Assembly (NCBI RefSeq): GCF_963678635.1
Contig: NC_087068.1
Location: 4,203,957-4,267,956 of the forward strand
DNA from: Symsagittifera roscoffensis
Taxonomy: Eukaryota; Xenacoelomorpha; Acoela; Convolutidae
Direction: 5' to 3'
DNA length: 64,000 bases
The position numbers and the translations under genes are program-made. Positions 1-10,659 of this stretch are shown piece by piece (the first letter of the stretch is position 1; each line of letters begins with the position of its first letter). The notes beneath the pieces are model-generated. The model was not told the DNA's origin. It was given only the letters and a program-made list of their open reading frames with translations, and did not search any database.

Positions 1-835
1 CTGTTTGCTGGAATTCAACCAATCAGAAGCCAGCGTTTTCTAAAAATGAACTCTTTATAGATTTTTAAAAAAATTTAATCAATATTCGAAAAATGTCTAT
101 CAAAAATCATTTGAATTTCCTCGAGTTACTTTACAAGAAAAAAGAAAAAATCCAATTGATTTTTTTTGATGAAATAGATTATGTTGTCCAAAAAAGAGTT
201 TTTTGACTAAGTAAAGGTCTGTTTAGGGAAACCTACTCAATCATAGAGTTTACTTTTGATCCACATATTGCGCATCAAAGCTTCAAACTTACGGCTGAAT
301 AACACATCACAAAGAAAGAAATTTTATTTGTTTTCGAAATTTTGAAGTTAATAAAAAAAGGCGTACGATAAAATATCAAAGACTCTTTTTATCCCCTAAC
401 CTGATATTCAATCTTGTCAAAACGTCCCAGCATAGTTCTTTATTCTTTATTTCTTCGAGGATTTTCAAAGCTCAAAAACTTGCATGATCAGGTTTGGAAT
501 CAGATTTCCAGAGATTTGCTTTGAAAAATTATCAACTTTAAGTTATCCTCTCAAATCTACATCAAAATCAAAGAACTTGACTACATACTCAAAAACAAGC
601 AATTTTACATATAAAAAGTTCGGTTTACTTGATGAAAAGACTTGCAGAGATGCTACTTTTATTTGTTTTCCTTCTTTCGTTATTTATATCGGCAGTATTT
701 CAATTTTTACGGCAAACAAATTTTGGTCATTTATTTTTGCGATTGCTTTTGTTTATGTTTTTACTTTGGAAGATTTAGGTCCTCAAAAGGTTCCTCTGAT
801 TGAATAGGACAACTAGAACAAAAATGAAAAAACTT
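1..835. other. AT-rich upstream region, no supported gene
   Basis: I see no convincing gene here. A 107-codon open frame (484-807, plus) has a hydrophobic C-terminal half but low complexity and no supporting context. An inverted copy of the motif TTCTGATTGGTTGA lies at 15-28. The same motif forms the arrays at 836-978 and 10395-10620. Confidence 0.5.
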
Positions 836-978
836 TGTGATTGGTAACGACGATGCCTAAAATGGGGCTTTGTTTCCGATTGGACACGACTTTTATATAA
901 AAATTCCATAAAAGGAAGCTAGAATCTGATTGGACACGACTAAAATCCAAAAGAGGAAAAGTAATTCTGATTGGTTAA
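836..978 (+). promoter_or_regulatory. Array of four ATTGG (inverted CCAAT) motifs upstream of the first gene
   Basis: ATTGG occurs at 840, 879, 929 and 970. Three of the four sit in the longer context CTGATTGG, and they are spaced 39-50 bp apart. CCAAT boxes of this kind are bound by NF-Y in animals. The array ends about 200 bp before the first ATG of the downstream ORF, so a promoter role is plausible but inferred. It could also be a decayed tandem repeat related to the array near 10.4 kb. Confidence 0.4.
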
Positions 979-1171
979 ACCCACACATTCTAGCTTAAAA
1001 TACTTCTCACTCCCAACTAAAAATCACTTTTTTTTTCAACTAAACCACCGTCAACTACCTCCTCTCTCAGCTCTAAATACTTTAATTTTAACTTAACTTC
1101 GGTCAATTAACTCCCTCTCAACGGTAAATCGTGTTTTTAATTTGTTTTTTTTTGTCAACTCTTCGCTCTTA

Positions 1172-1663
1172 ATGATGTTTTCAGTGCAAAACAGCAACCA
1201 TATGTTTTCTGTAGAATTTTCACTTGTTCTAGTACAAGTCCAAGTGCGAGAACCAGTTTCTGGAGTTTTTCTGGCACGAATGGACATACCAATCCAAGTC
1301 TGGCACATGGTTGAGATGATACGAGGAGACTTCAACCAACATCATATGATGCAAGTACCCATGAGAGAGAACCAACTTGGAGAAATGCAACTGTTGGAGG
1401 AAGTGACTGAGCATGTAGGAATGAACTACCCCGAAACTCCTGACTCTAGATATGTGGCTCAACCATTTGACGATTTCCTCTTTCCTTGGGAAGAGGGTTC
1501 TGTGGAAAATCCAATAAGCATCGAAGAGGATGAGGGGTTCTCTGAGCCAAGAACTCCAAGCAGCGAATCACCAAGACAACCGCCAGCGATGGAGGCAAGA
1601 CCAGCTTTGCGTTCTTTTGAGAACCTCCAGAAGTCGTCAGCTGCTCGACAGCTTTTTGATTAA
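1172..1663 (+). CDS. Unrecognised acidic 163-aa protein (gene 1, full-length copy)
   Basis: The open frame runs from TTG at 1142, but the first ATG is at 1172. The predicted 163-aa protein has a hydrophobic, Val-rich N-terminal third. The remainder is acidic and Pro/Ser-rich, including the stretch FDDFLFPWEEG and then EEDEGF, and looks disordered. An AATAAA lies about 10 bp after the stop, supporting a real 3' end. The left breakpoint of the 3.8-kb tandem duplication falls at codon ~58, so a second, 5'-truncated copy exists at 5149-5466 with no change in the shared coding sequence. I do not recognise the family. An upstream CCAAT-type array suggests a promoter. Introns cannot be excluded. Confidence 0.5.
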   Translation: MMFSVQNSNHMFSVEFSLVLVQVQVREPVSGVFLARMDIPIQVWHMVEMIRGDFNQHHMMQVPMRENQLGEMQLLEEVTEHVGMNYPETPDSRYVAQPFDDFLFPWEEGSVENPISIEEDEGFSEPRTPSSESPRQPPAMEARPALRSFENLQKSSAARQLFD

Positions 1664-1916
1664 ATATTTTTGTAAATAAATAATGTTCGTCATTAACTTT
1701 GTTCTTTGTGATTAACTAATTTCTTCAATTTCGTTCAATTATTAGAACATATGAGAGGTTCAGGTAAAGCATTGAAAAACAATTAGAACCTAATTTAGTG
1801 CTCCAATAATTTTTTGCATACATCTTGATTATTTTTGCATACATTTTAGAAAAACAGTAGAAAATTTCTACACAAGTGAAGAATACCAGATCATTTGTTA
1901 CATCTTGTCAAAATAG

Positions 1917-2140
1917 CTCAAACACTTTTGACACTTTGTAGAAAAATTGAAACAGTTTTCGCATTTTGTCGAAAAAAGTGAAACACTTTTTGCATCTTGT
2001 CGAAAGAGTTGAAACCCTTTTTGCATTTTGTACAAAAAGTGAATCTTTTTCGCATTTGTAGGAAAAAAATTGAATCACTTTTTGCATTTTGTCAAAAAAA
2101 CTGAAACACTTTTTGCATTTTGTCAACAAAATTTAATTTT
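1917..2140. repeat. 31-bp minisatellite, about 7 units
   Basis: About seven diverged direct repeats of roughly 31 bp carry a core like CACTTTTTGCATTTTGTC followed by an A-rich tract. The minus-strand open frame across it (1908-2129) is periodic only because of the repeat and is not treated as a gene. It is duplicated at about 5720-5943. Confidence 0.85.
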
Positions 2141-2239
2141 TTTTTGCTTTTTGCTTAAGAAATTGGAACACTTTTCCTTTTTTTTGTTGAAAAAAAGGAA
2201 ACAGTTTTCAAATTTTGTGGAAAAAAATTAAAAATACTT

Positions 2240-3360
2240 TTCGCATCTTGCCAAAATAAATCATTACTATTTTTCTTCCATAGTTAATTATCAGTCTTTA
2301 TGAAATTCTTGTTCAAAATTTAATCCTTTAGAAAACTAATTTTTGCGTGTTTGCTGATCAGAAACAATAGAAAACCAATGTATTAGCATCAGAAATAGCG
2401 CTGAAAGTCATCAATATAGAAGTTTTCAGGGTAAAAAGTCGTAAGGTTTTTTACATCAAAAATGTTGAGTTTTTCGTTTAATCATTTAACAAATTAAGTT
2501 GAAATTTACCATAATTTTTGGAAAAACCAAGAAAAAACATGCATTTTACCAAAAAATTTTTAGATAGTTTCGCACAATTGTGAAAAATTCAGAACGATTT
2601 TTACAAATAGAAAAAAGATTTCGAAATGTTTTACGCATTTTGCATAACTCCTTGAGAGAGTTTTTGGAACTCTAAATAAGTTAGATAATGAAAAATTTTT
2701 AGAGAAAAAACTATTTTTGACAAGATTCTTATAGCAATTTTTCAATTATCATAAGAAAATTTAATTGAAAAAAGCCAATCCGAGTTTCTAACGTGATTCT
2801 CGACAGAGCTAAGAACGTGTTTCTTGAATTATTTAGGCAATAAAAAAGTAATTCCACCTGAGAAAATGAAGTCATTGCATTTTAATTTTTATGGAACAGT
2901 AAAAATTGTAGAATACTTCCACCAGAGCAATTGACGCCAAAAAACGTATAGATTCTTCTAATTTTTAGAATCTATCGAATCCATCCTCGAACTTTATAAG
3001 AAGTCCTTACACAATAACTTCTAGATTTTTCTGAATCTTCTAAATTCTAGAAAAATCCAATTAAAGTTTAACCAATTAGAATTCCAGAACTAACTCTAAG
3101 GTTATGAGATTGATGAAAAATTTTGTGGAATTTAGTTATTTTTCTAGTTATTTAAATCCAAATAAAGATACTCAACCAATGTAAAAATAGGAATAATTTT
3201 CAAGGAAATTCTTCTCTGTTAAAAAACCTTTAAAAAGTCTTATTCTACAAAGTCCTTTATAAACAATTAAAATCAACCAAGTGTTGAAAATCTTTTGAAT
3301 GAGTTCAAGTATTTTTATGCGAAATTCAACAAAATCTACAAGTGAAAATTTTATTTTTCA
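2240..3360. other. AT-rich spacer, no feature seen
   Basis: The sequence is AT-rich without a convincing ORF, RNA gene or repeat on either strand. It includes a short palindromic stretch of TTCTAGA-type words around 2955-3060. The same content is duplicated at about 6043-7163. Confidence 0.5.
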
Positions 3361-3618
3361 CTCCATTTGAAAATGTTCTACAGTTCAGTTCGTTCTATCA
3401 ATCTGAGTAGAATTTTTAAAAGAAACAGAAATCTAGATCAAATTTTGAAATCAATCATAATAGAACGGGCGAGTTTTTGCATCCAGTTTGAGATTGGTAC
3501 CGAAACTGTCAAGACTCTCAAATTTAACAAAATCTCCCAGACTAAGGGGCAAATTATCATAGATAGTTCAGAATGAAGAGAACTCGAGTGTAAAAGACTT
3601 AGAGAAATTACAAAAGAA

Positions 3619-3982
3619 ATGGTTAAGTCTAAGTCACCTTCGAGAAAACAGTACGGGTTTTCACATGATTCAAATGAAAAACTTTTTGATGAAATTAACG
3701 ATCTGGGATACGTAAATAGTTTTCATTTGCTTATAACTGAACTTTTAATGCAAATTATTACTTTTGAAAAAATTGTTGATTTTTGTCATCTTTCAAAGAG
3801 ATCTGAAGAAGTGTTTTAGTCCCTTAAGAATTTCCCTACATGATTGGCGAAAAATTGAAACAACTCGTGAAAGAAGGTACAAGAAGGAAAAATTAAAGAT
3901 TCAACAGGATAACTTAGCTCTGTTTGGAAGAAAACAAGGTGTGGCACATGAAGAAGAAAGTGACAAGGAACTCGAAAATTAA
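3619..3982 (+). CDS. Possible small gene split over two overlapping frames (unrecognised)
   Basis: Two open frames overlap. The first (3619-3819) encodes 66 residues, Ser/Lys-rich at first and then hydrophobic. The second (3764-3982) ends in a highly charged, probably helical tail with runs such as RERRYKKEKLK and EEESDKELEN. Charge-rich composition of this sort is unusual for random AT-rich DNA. The frame switch between 3764 and 3819 would need a splice or means a frameshifted gene. A further open frame at 3367-3576 may belong to the same gene. The sequence is identical in the duplicate. No family recognised. Confidence 0.25.
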
Positions 3983-4310
3983 CTCAGTTTTTGAATTTTT
4001 TACACACTTTTTTCAAAATTACAGTTTTTTTGTTTTTGGTTTTACTTTTTATTTAAATTGGTTGTTCCTGAACCAAAGCTTAGTTTTTAAAGATTTGCCA
4101 GAGTAAATTTTTCAGAACACATTTGAAGACAATTGATTATTTTATCACAAATCTCACATAATCACTATTCACAGAACCATGACAATCAATAAAGCAATCA
4201 ATAATCTTGAACATATCAGATTCATTTTTTGAGTTTCAAGTTTTTCGAATTCTATCTAAAAACGCTGAACCAAGAATTTGTGGGGAAGCCAGTTTCTGCT
4301 ATGAACATAA

Positions 4311-4682
4311 TTAATGTCTTTTGAATTTTTTCCGAATTAGTCGTTTCCTTGCAAAACTATGCCTCTTTTCGGCTCCTTTCCATCGTAAGTTATGTTGAAC
4401 TGCTCGACTTAGCTGATTGTAGAGACAGTCGATTTCTTGACATATGTTTACATATTTATCTAATCTCAGCATAATTTGGCTAAGAGATGTTCCTATTAAA
4501 AGCAAATGAAACTTAAAATTCTCCAAAGAACAAAAAAAACTGTGAGTGGAGATGCAAAACTCATGTGTTACTATGTATTTTTCGTAAAAATTACTGGAAA
4601 CGGAAATTAATAGCCATTTTTCCTTATAATCTGAATATAAGCTTGGAAGAGCTTGACACATAGCAGCAGCTATCTGGAACAA
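4311..4682 (-). CDS. Hypothetical 123-aa ORF, minus strand
   Basis: This uninterrupted frame on the minus strand encodes 123 residues. The N-terminal two thirds are mixed hydrophobic, with several Cys. The C-terminus is strongly basic (RKRLIRKKFKRH). Its length in an AT-rich context makes it one of the better ORFs of this block, but I recognise no domain and see no clear splice structure. It is identical in the right copy (8115-8486). It may be an exon or a chance ORF. Confidence 0.25.
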   Translation of the reverse strand: MFQIAAAMCQALPSLYSDYKEKWLLISVSSNFYEKYIVTHEFCISTHSFFCSLENFKFHLLLIGTSLSQIMLRLDKYVNICQEIDCLYNQLSRAVQHNLRWKGAEKRHSFARKRLIRKKFKRH

Positions 4683-4922
4683 TGATTTTTGCTCAGAATT
4701 GTGAATTTATATAGTAGAAAAAACGCCTACGCGATTTTGAGATCTACAAATTTCATATAAAACTTTCCATATTTGGTACTACTTCCATTTATGGAAATCA
4801 TGATGAGTCATATTGTTTACTTCCATTTTCATTTAATCTCAAAATCACTTTTCTCATTTCTCTTCATCTGATCAGTTTGCTCTTCAAAAATTACTCTAGA
4901 AACGACACTAGTCTCAATTAAA

Positions 4923-5153
4923 ATGAATTCTCAAAAAATTAAACAAAAGTTGGGAGATTCGTTTGGTTCCAAAAAACCTTCAAGGGGAAAATATACTTTG
5001 AAACCTGCTTTCAAATTTTAAAAATTGTTGGTTTGGGACAATTTGAAAAATCCCAACAGGTCTATCTTATTAGAAAAGAAGGAGAGGCATTATCGGCAAT
5101 CCGGAACACTGTTATTCACGATGCTGGAAACCTCGGACTCGTACCTATATGAT
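4923..5153 (+). pseudogene. 5' fragment of gene 2, cut by the duplication junction
   Basis: This is the left-hand duplicate of gene 2 (full copy at 8727-9163). It begins at an ATG at 4923 and follows the same frames as the full copy, including the same frame break after ~32 codons. At the junction (5147-5150) the sequence jumps into the middle of gene 1, and the gene 2 frame meets TGA at once (5151-5153). One difference from the other copy, in an AAA/AAG codon near 4969, is synonymous in the ATG frame but would change an amino acid in the other frame. That mildly supports the ATG frame as coding there. Confidence 0.55.
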
Positions 5154-5466
5154 GCAAGTACCCATGAGAGAGAACCAACTTGGAGAAATGCAACTGTTGG
5201 AGGAAGTGACTGAGCATGTAGGAATGAACTACCCCGAAACTCCTGACTCTAGATATGTGGCTCAACCATTTGACGATTTCCTCTTTCCTTGGGAAGAGGG
5301 TTCTGTGGAAAATCCAATAAGCATCGAAGAGGATGAGGGGTTCTCTGAGCCAAGAACTCCAAGCAGCGAATCACCAAGACAACCGCCAGCGATGGAGGCA
5401 AGACCAGCTTTGCGTTCTTTTGAGAACCTCCAGAAGTCGTCAGCTGCTCGACAGCTTTTTGATTAA
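5149..5466 (+). pseudogene. 5'-truncated copy of gene 1 at the duplication junction (105-codon ORF)
   Basis: The C-terminal 105 codons of gene 1 are intact and happen to begin with ATG ATG at the junction. Upstream there is now the promoter and first ~75 codons of gene 2, so a transcript from the gene 2 promoter would read gene 2, hit TGA at 5151, and overlap this ATG (ATATGATG). It could make a short protein by reinitiation, but this is inference; the default reading is a truncated duplicate. The AATAAA after the stop is retained. Confidence 0.55.
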
Positions 5467-8114
5467 ATATTTTTGTAAATAAATAATGTTCGTCATTAAC
5501 TTTGTTCTTTGTGATTAACTAATTTCTTCAATTTCGTTCAATTATTAGAACATATGAGAGGTTCAGGTAAAGCATTGAAAAACAATTAGAACCTAATTTA
5601 GTGCTCCAATAATTTTTTGCATACATCTTGATTATTTTTGCATACATTTTAGAAAAACAGTAGAAAATTTCTACACAAGTGAAGAATACCAGATCATTTG
5701 TTACATCTTGTCAAAATAGCTCAAACACTTTTGACACTTTGTAGAAAAATTGAAACAGTTTTCGCATTTTGTCGAAAAAAGTGAAACACTTTTTGCATCT
5801 TGTCGAAAGAGTTGAAACCCTTTTTGCATTTTGTACAAAAAGTGAATCTTTTTCGCATTTGTAGGAAAAAAATTGAATCACTTTTTGCATTTTGTCAAAA
5901 AAACTGAAACACTTTTTGCATTTTGTCAACAAAATTTAATTTTTTTTTGCTTTTTGCTTAAGAAATTGGAACACTTTTCCTTTTTTTTGTTGAAAAAAAG
6001 GAAACAGTTTTCAAATTTTGTGGAAAAAAATTAAAAATACTTTTCGCATCTTGCCAAAATAAATCATTACTATTTTTCTTCCATAGTTAATTATCAGTCT
6101 TTATGAAATTCTTGTTCAAAATTTAATCCTTTAGAAAACTAATTTTTGCGTGTTTGCTGATCAGAAACAATAGAAAACCAATGTATTAGCATCAGAAATA
6201 GCGCTGAAAGTCATCAATATAGAAGTTTTCAGGGTAAAAAGTCGTAAGGTTTTTTACATCAAAAATGTTGAGTTTTTCGTTTAATCATTTAACAAATTAA
6301 GTTGAAATTTACCATAATTTTTGGAAAAACCAAGAAAAAACATGCATTTTACCAAAAAATTTTTAGATAGTTTCGCACAATTGTGAAAAATTCAGAACGA
6401 TTTTTACAAATAGAAAAAAGATTTCGAAATGTTTTACGCATTTTGCATAACTCCTTGAGAGAGTTTTTGGAACTCTAAATAAGTTAGATAATGAAAAGTT
6501 TTTAGAGAAAAAACTATTTTTGACAAGATTCTTATAGCAATTTTTCAATTATCATAAGAAAATTTAATTGAAAAAAGCCAATCCGAGTTTCTAACGTGAT
6601 TCTCGACAGAGCTAAGAACGTGTTTCTTGAATTATTTAGGCAATAAAAAAGTAATTCCACCTGAGAAAATGAAGTCATTGCATTTTAATTTTTATGGAAC
6701 AGTAAAAATTGTAGAATACTTCCACCAGAGCAATTGACGCCAAAAAACGTATAGATTCTTCTAATTTTTAGAATCTATCGAATCCATCCTCGAACTTTAT
6801 AAGAAGTCCTTACACAATAACTTCTAGATTTTTCTGAATCTTCTAAATTCTAGAAAAATTCAATTAAAGTTTAACCAATTAGAATTCCAGAACTAACTCT
6901 AAGGTTATGAGATTGATGAAAAATTTTGTGGAATTTAGTTATTTTTCTAGTTATTTAAATCCAAATAAAGATACTCAACCAATGTAAACAATAGGAATAA
7001 TTTTCAAGGAAATTCTTCTCTGTTAAAAAACCTTTAAAAAGTCTTATTCTACAAAGTCCTTTATAAACAATTAAAATCAACCAAGTGTTGAAAATCTTTT
7101 GAATGAGTTCAAGTATTTTTATGCGAAATTCAACAAAATCTACAAGTGAAAATTTTATTTTTCACTCCATTTGAAAATGTTCTACAGTTCAGTTCGTTCT
7201 ATCAATCTGAGTAGAATTTTTAAAAGAAACAGAAATCTAGATCAAATTTTGAAATCAATCATAATAGAACGGGCGAGTTTTTGCATCCAGTTTGAGATTG
7301 GTACCGAAACTGTCAAGACTCTCAAATTTAACAAAATCTCCCAGACTAAGGGGCAAATTATCATAGATAGTTCAGAATGAAGAGAACTCGAGTGTAAAAG
7401 ACTTAGAGAAATTACAAAAGAAATGGTTAAGTCTAAGTCACCTTCGAGAAAACAGTACGGGTTTTCACATGATTCAAATGAAAAACTTTTTGATGAAATT
7501 AACGATCTGGGATACGTAAATAGTTTTCATTTGCTTATAACTGAACTTTTAATGCAAATTATTACTTTTGAAAAAATTGTTGATTTTTGTCATCTTTCAA
7601 AGAGATCTGAAGAAGTGTTTTAGTCCCTTAAGAATTTCCCTACATGATTGGCGAAAAATTGAAACAACTCGTGAAAGAAGGTACAAGAAGGAAAAATTAA
7701 AGATTCAACAGGATAACTTAGCTCTGTTTGGAAGAAAACAAGGTGTGGCACATGAAGAAGAAAGTGACAAGGAACTCGAAAATTAACTCAGTTTTTGAAT
7801 TTTTTACACACTTTTTTCAAAATTACAGTTTTTTTGTTTTTGGTTTTACTTTTTATTTAAATTGGTTGTTCCTGAACCAAAGCTTAGTTTTTAAAGATTT
7901 GCCAGAGTAAATTTTTCAGAACACATTTGAAGACAATTGATTATTTTATCACAAATCTCACATAATCACTATTCACAGAACCATGACAATCAATAAAGCA
8001 ATCAATAATCTTGAACATATCAGATTCATTTTTTGAGTTTCAAGTTTTTCGAATTCTATCTAAAAACGCTGAACCAAGAATTTGTGGGGAAGCCAGTTTC
8101 TGCTATGAACATAA

Positions 8115-8486
8115 TTAATGTCTTTTGAATTTTTTCCGAATTAGTCGTTTCCTTGCAAAACTATGCCTCTTTTCGGCTCCTTTCCATCGTAAGTTATGTT
8201 GAACTGCTCGACTTAGCTGATTGTAGAGACAGTCGATTTCTTGACATATGTTTACATATTTATCTAATCTCAGCATAATTTGGCTAAGAGATGTTCCTAT
8301 TAAAAGCAAATGAAACTTAAAATTCTCCAAAGAACAAAAAAAACTGTGAGTGGAGATGCAAAACTCATGTGTTACTATGTATTTTTCGTAAAAATTACTG
8401 GAAACGGAAATTAATAGCCATTTTTCCTTATAATCTGAATATAAGCTTGGAAGAGCTTGACACATAGCAGCAGCTATCTGGAACAA
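8115..8486 (-). CDS. Hypothetical 123-aa ORF, right duplicate
   Basis: The predicted protein is identical to the minus-strand ORF at 4311-4682. See that entry for composition. Perfect conservation here reflects the recency of the duplication and is not evidence of selection. Confidence 0.25.
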   Translation of the reverse strand: MFQIAAAMCQALPSLYSDYKEKWLLISVSSNFYEKYIVTHEFCISTHSFFCSLENFKFHLLLIGTSLSQIMLRLDKYVNICQEIDCLYNQLSRAVQHNLRWKGAEKRHSFARKRLIRKKFKRH

Positions 8487-8726
8487 TGATTTTTGCTCAG
8501 AATTGTGAATTTATATAGTAGAAAAAACGCCTACGCGATTTTGAGATCTACAAATTTCATATAAAACTTTCCATATTTGGTACTACTTCCATTTATGGAA
8601 ATCATGATGAGTCATATTGTTTACTTCCATTTTCATTTAATCTCAAAATCACTTTTCTCATTTCTCTTCATCTGATCAGTTTGCTCTTCAAAAATTACTC
8701 TAGAAACGACACTAGTCTCAATTAAA

Positions 8727-9163
8727 ATGAATTCTCAAAAAATTAAACAAAAGTTGGGAGATTCGTTTGGTTCCAAGAAACCTTCAAGGGGAAAATATAC
8801 TTTGAAACCTGCTTTCAAATTTTAAAAATTGTTGGTTTGGGACAATTTGAAAAATCCCAACAGGTCTATCTTATTAGAAAAGAAGGAGAGGCATTATCGG
8901 CAATCCGGAACACTGTTATTCACGATGCTGGAAACCTCGGACTCGTACCTATATATGAAGCCAAATCTGGCAAAGAATCAACTATGGATCAGGAGCTCGA
9001 CATCTGTAATAGAGTATATGAAACAGCAACATACAACATGAGGAGGGTGTGTGTCACAATCAAGAAGTACAGTCTGAACAAACCACCCTACATTCAGATT
9101 CGACTCTTCATTGCAAAAGAGAATGAAGCAATGAAACAACTTGCTATGTCAACTATACTTTGA
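8727..9163 (+). CDS. Unrecognised small gene 2, with a frame break near 8820
   Basis: An ATG at 8727 opens a Lys-rich frame of 32 codons ending at TAA (8823-8825). From just upstream of that point another frame is open to 9163 and encodes about 110 residues that read like a compact soluble domain. That part ends in a strongly conserved-looking alternation of charged and aromatic residues (for example MDQELDICNRVYETATYN). The two frames are offset by one base at a TTTT run, so this is a frameshift, a sequencing error or an unusual splice. Both duplicates share it, which argues against a random read error. No family recognised. It is the only copy with its 3' end, because the left duplicate is cut at 5150. 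Confidence 0.4.
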
Positions 9164-9736
9164 ACGAATTCAAAGAACTGTCTCAAATTTTGGGAGACTT
9201 TATGTTTGTTGATAACTGTAAACCTCAGTAATGCTTTGTGATGTTTTGTATGTTTGGTACTTCAAATATTATTGGTCGAAAACTATTTCTTGTCACTGAA
9301 GTGCTTATTTAGATCTAGGATATCTGAGGAAATGTCAGACAAAACAAACAGCTTAACCAAAATTGACATACAACACTATCCAATCATCAATTGATTTTCC
9401 TGTATATGTTTAAACAATTACAGAAAAAACTATTTAATTACTGATTTTATCTAAAGTTAAGTAATTTTTGTCTTATTTGAACGAAATTACAAACAAGAAT
9501 GTAGTTGAAAACTTTTTCATTAATTTTTGAATTTTTGTATTTTATTGCATGTTTTCAATTTTTTTTGTCTAAGTTTAAGGTTTCGATTGATTACATAAAT
9601 TTCCTAAAAAAGTTTTTAGACTCTAAAAACGGGAAAACTTTTTATGGTGGTTACAAAATAAATTAAAAATGATGCACTATTCAAGTTTCTTTGTTTATTT
9701 CAGTAAAAAAAATATGTTTCTATCAAAAGCGTTTCA
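9164..9736. other. Intergenic AT-rich spacer
   Basis: The spacer lies between gene 2 and the next ORF. AATAAA-like words and poly-T stretches are present, but nothing else is supported. Confidence 0.4.
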
Positions 9737-10207
9737 ATGTCTGAAATGGACATTTATAAAATTTTAAGTTTGAACTACTACAAAAAACTACCAGAGTGGT
9801 GGACAGATGAGGTTGATGGAGATTGTATTAGTTTTATTCTGTATAGAAACACAGAAAATTCAGTAGTTTTGGTTAAAAAGATGGAGAGGAGATTCCAAAA
9901 AAGAAGAGTACTGCCAAATTTATCAACAGTTTTTTATGTAGAAGAGTTAACTGAGATTGAGTGGTCGATCAGTGAAAAACAAAACAACGGAAGAGTCTAC
10001 GAAACAAAACTTGGAGATAAGGAACATCAATTCGAATGCTGTTTTGAATTGGATACAAATACAAACTCTAGATTTGTCAGATTATCTTTTAATAGATTAT
10101 CCAAATTTAATAGACTTTCGGTTGTTTATATTACAATATACCAAAAACAAACAATGAAAATGTGTATTTTGGTAATTTTTCCACTGGTTAGGAATAGAAC
10201 AAATTGA
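9737..10207 (+). CDS. Unrecognised 156-aa ORF (gene 3)
   Basis: The ATG at 9737 opens 156 codons. The predicted protein starts MSEMDIYKILSLNYYKKL, has a Trp pair (EWW) and acidic residues near position 22-30, an internal basic patch (KKMERRFQKRR, about 55-65), and a hydrophobic C-terminus with repeated Leu/Val/Ile. It is longer and more evenly composed than random ORFs in this DNA, so I treat it as a likely gene or exon. I recognise no domain. It lies 570 bp downstream of gene 2 on the same strand. Confidence 0.4.
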   Translation: MSEMDIYKILSLNYYKKLPEWWTDEVDGDCISFILYRNTENSVVLVKKMERRFQKRRVLPNLSTVFYVEELTEIEWSISEKQNNGRVYETKLGDKEHQFECCFELDTNTNSRFVRLSFNRLSKFNRLSVVYITIYQKQTMKMCILVIFPLVRNRTN

Positions 10208-10394
10208 AAAAAATTTGATCGAAAGTTCAAAATTTGAATTGAGTTTTGAGAAATAATATAAACCAGACAAGAAATCTCACTTTGGTGTATATGTTGTTTA
10301 TAATAGAAAAATGCCTTAAAACTCATCGATCGGGAACTTTCATAAACATAGTTTAGTTCTGATTTACAGAATTTTGGAAATCGGAGAATACTTC

Positions 10395-10620
10395 ACTCTG
10401 ATTGGTTATTACCACAAATATTACATGTGAAGGAATGTTCGATTGGTTGATATCAAAACTATTGAAAAATCCATGAGAAATAGAACTCAATTCTGATTGG
10501 TTGACTTCAGATTTTTTGAACGTTCCATGACCAATGAAGCTCGATTCTGTTTGGTTGATATCAAAAAAGATTTGAGAAAATTTCCTTATAAGCAATGCTC
10601 GATTCTGATTGGTTGATACT
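10395..10620. repeat. Array of ~54-bp units carrying the TTCTGATTGGTTGA motif
   Basis: ATTGG (or TTTGG once) occurs at 10401, 10442, 10496, 10550 and 10608, spaced 41-58 bp. The 14-mer TTCTGATTGGTTGA is exact at 10491 and 10603, one mismatch at 10545. Between them a second word resembling TTCCATGA recurs. The minus-strand open frame across it (10353-10658) shows an 18-19-residue period because the unit is close to a multiple of three. Read either as a CCAAT-box regulatory array or a minisatellite. Related sites occur at 15-28 and 836-978. Confidence 0.6.
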
Positions 10621-10659
10621 TTTGAAACTCCATAGTTAGATTGAATGATTTTTTTCAAC

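Larger units (their letters stand above)
1344..5146. repeat. Tandem duplication of ~3.8 kb, left copy
   Basis: Positions 1344-5146 recur at 5147-8950 in direct orientation. I found four differences over 3.8 kb: A/G at 2697 vs 6499, C/T at 3059 vs 6862, a 1-nt insertion plus substitution near 3187, and A/G at 4969 vs 8773. The event is therefore very recent, polymorphic, or an assembly artefact. The copies meet at a 4-bp ATAT also present at both outer breakpoints, which fits a microhomology-mediated duplication. The unit contains the 3' half of gene 1, a 31-bp minisatellite, weak ORFs, and the 5' half of gene 2. Confidence 0.95.
5147..8950. repeat. Tandem duplication of ~3.8 kb, right copy
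   Basis: This is the second, nearly identical copy of 1344-5146. Homology continues to 8954, where the left copy instead ends at its junction with gene 1 sequence. The repeated minisatellite is at about 5720-5943. The weak ORFs reappear at 7423-7786 (plus) and 8115-8486 (minus) with no changes in their predicted proteins. Confidence 0.95.

Noticed and set aside
1908-2129. Minus-strand 73-codon ORF with periodic KCKKCFSFFDKM words
   Set aside because: It is the translation of the 31-bp minisatellite, and the same frame reappears in the duplicate.
10353-10658. Minus-strand 101-codon ORF with an 18-residue period
   Set aside because: It follows the ~54-bp repeat array and has no support beyond the repeat.
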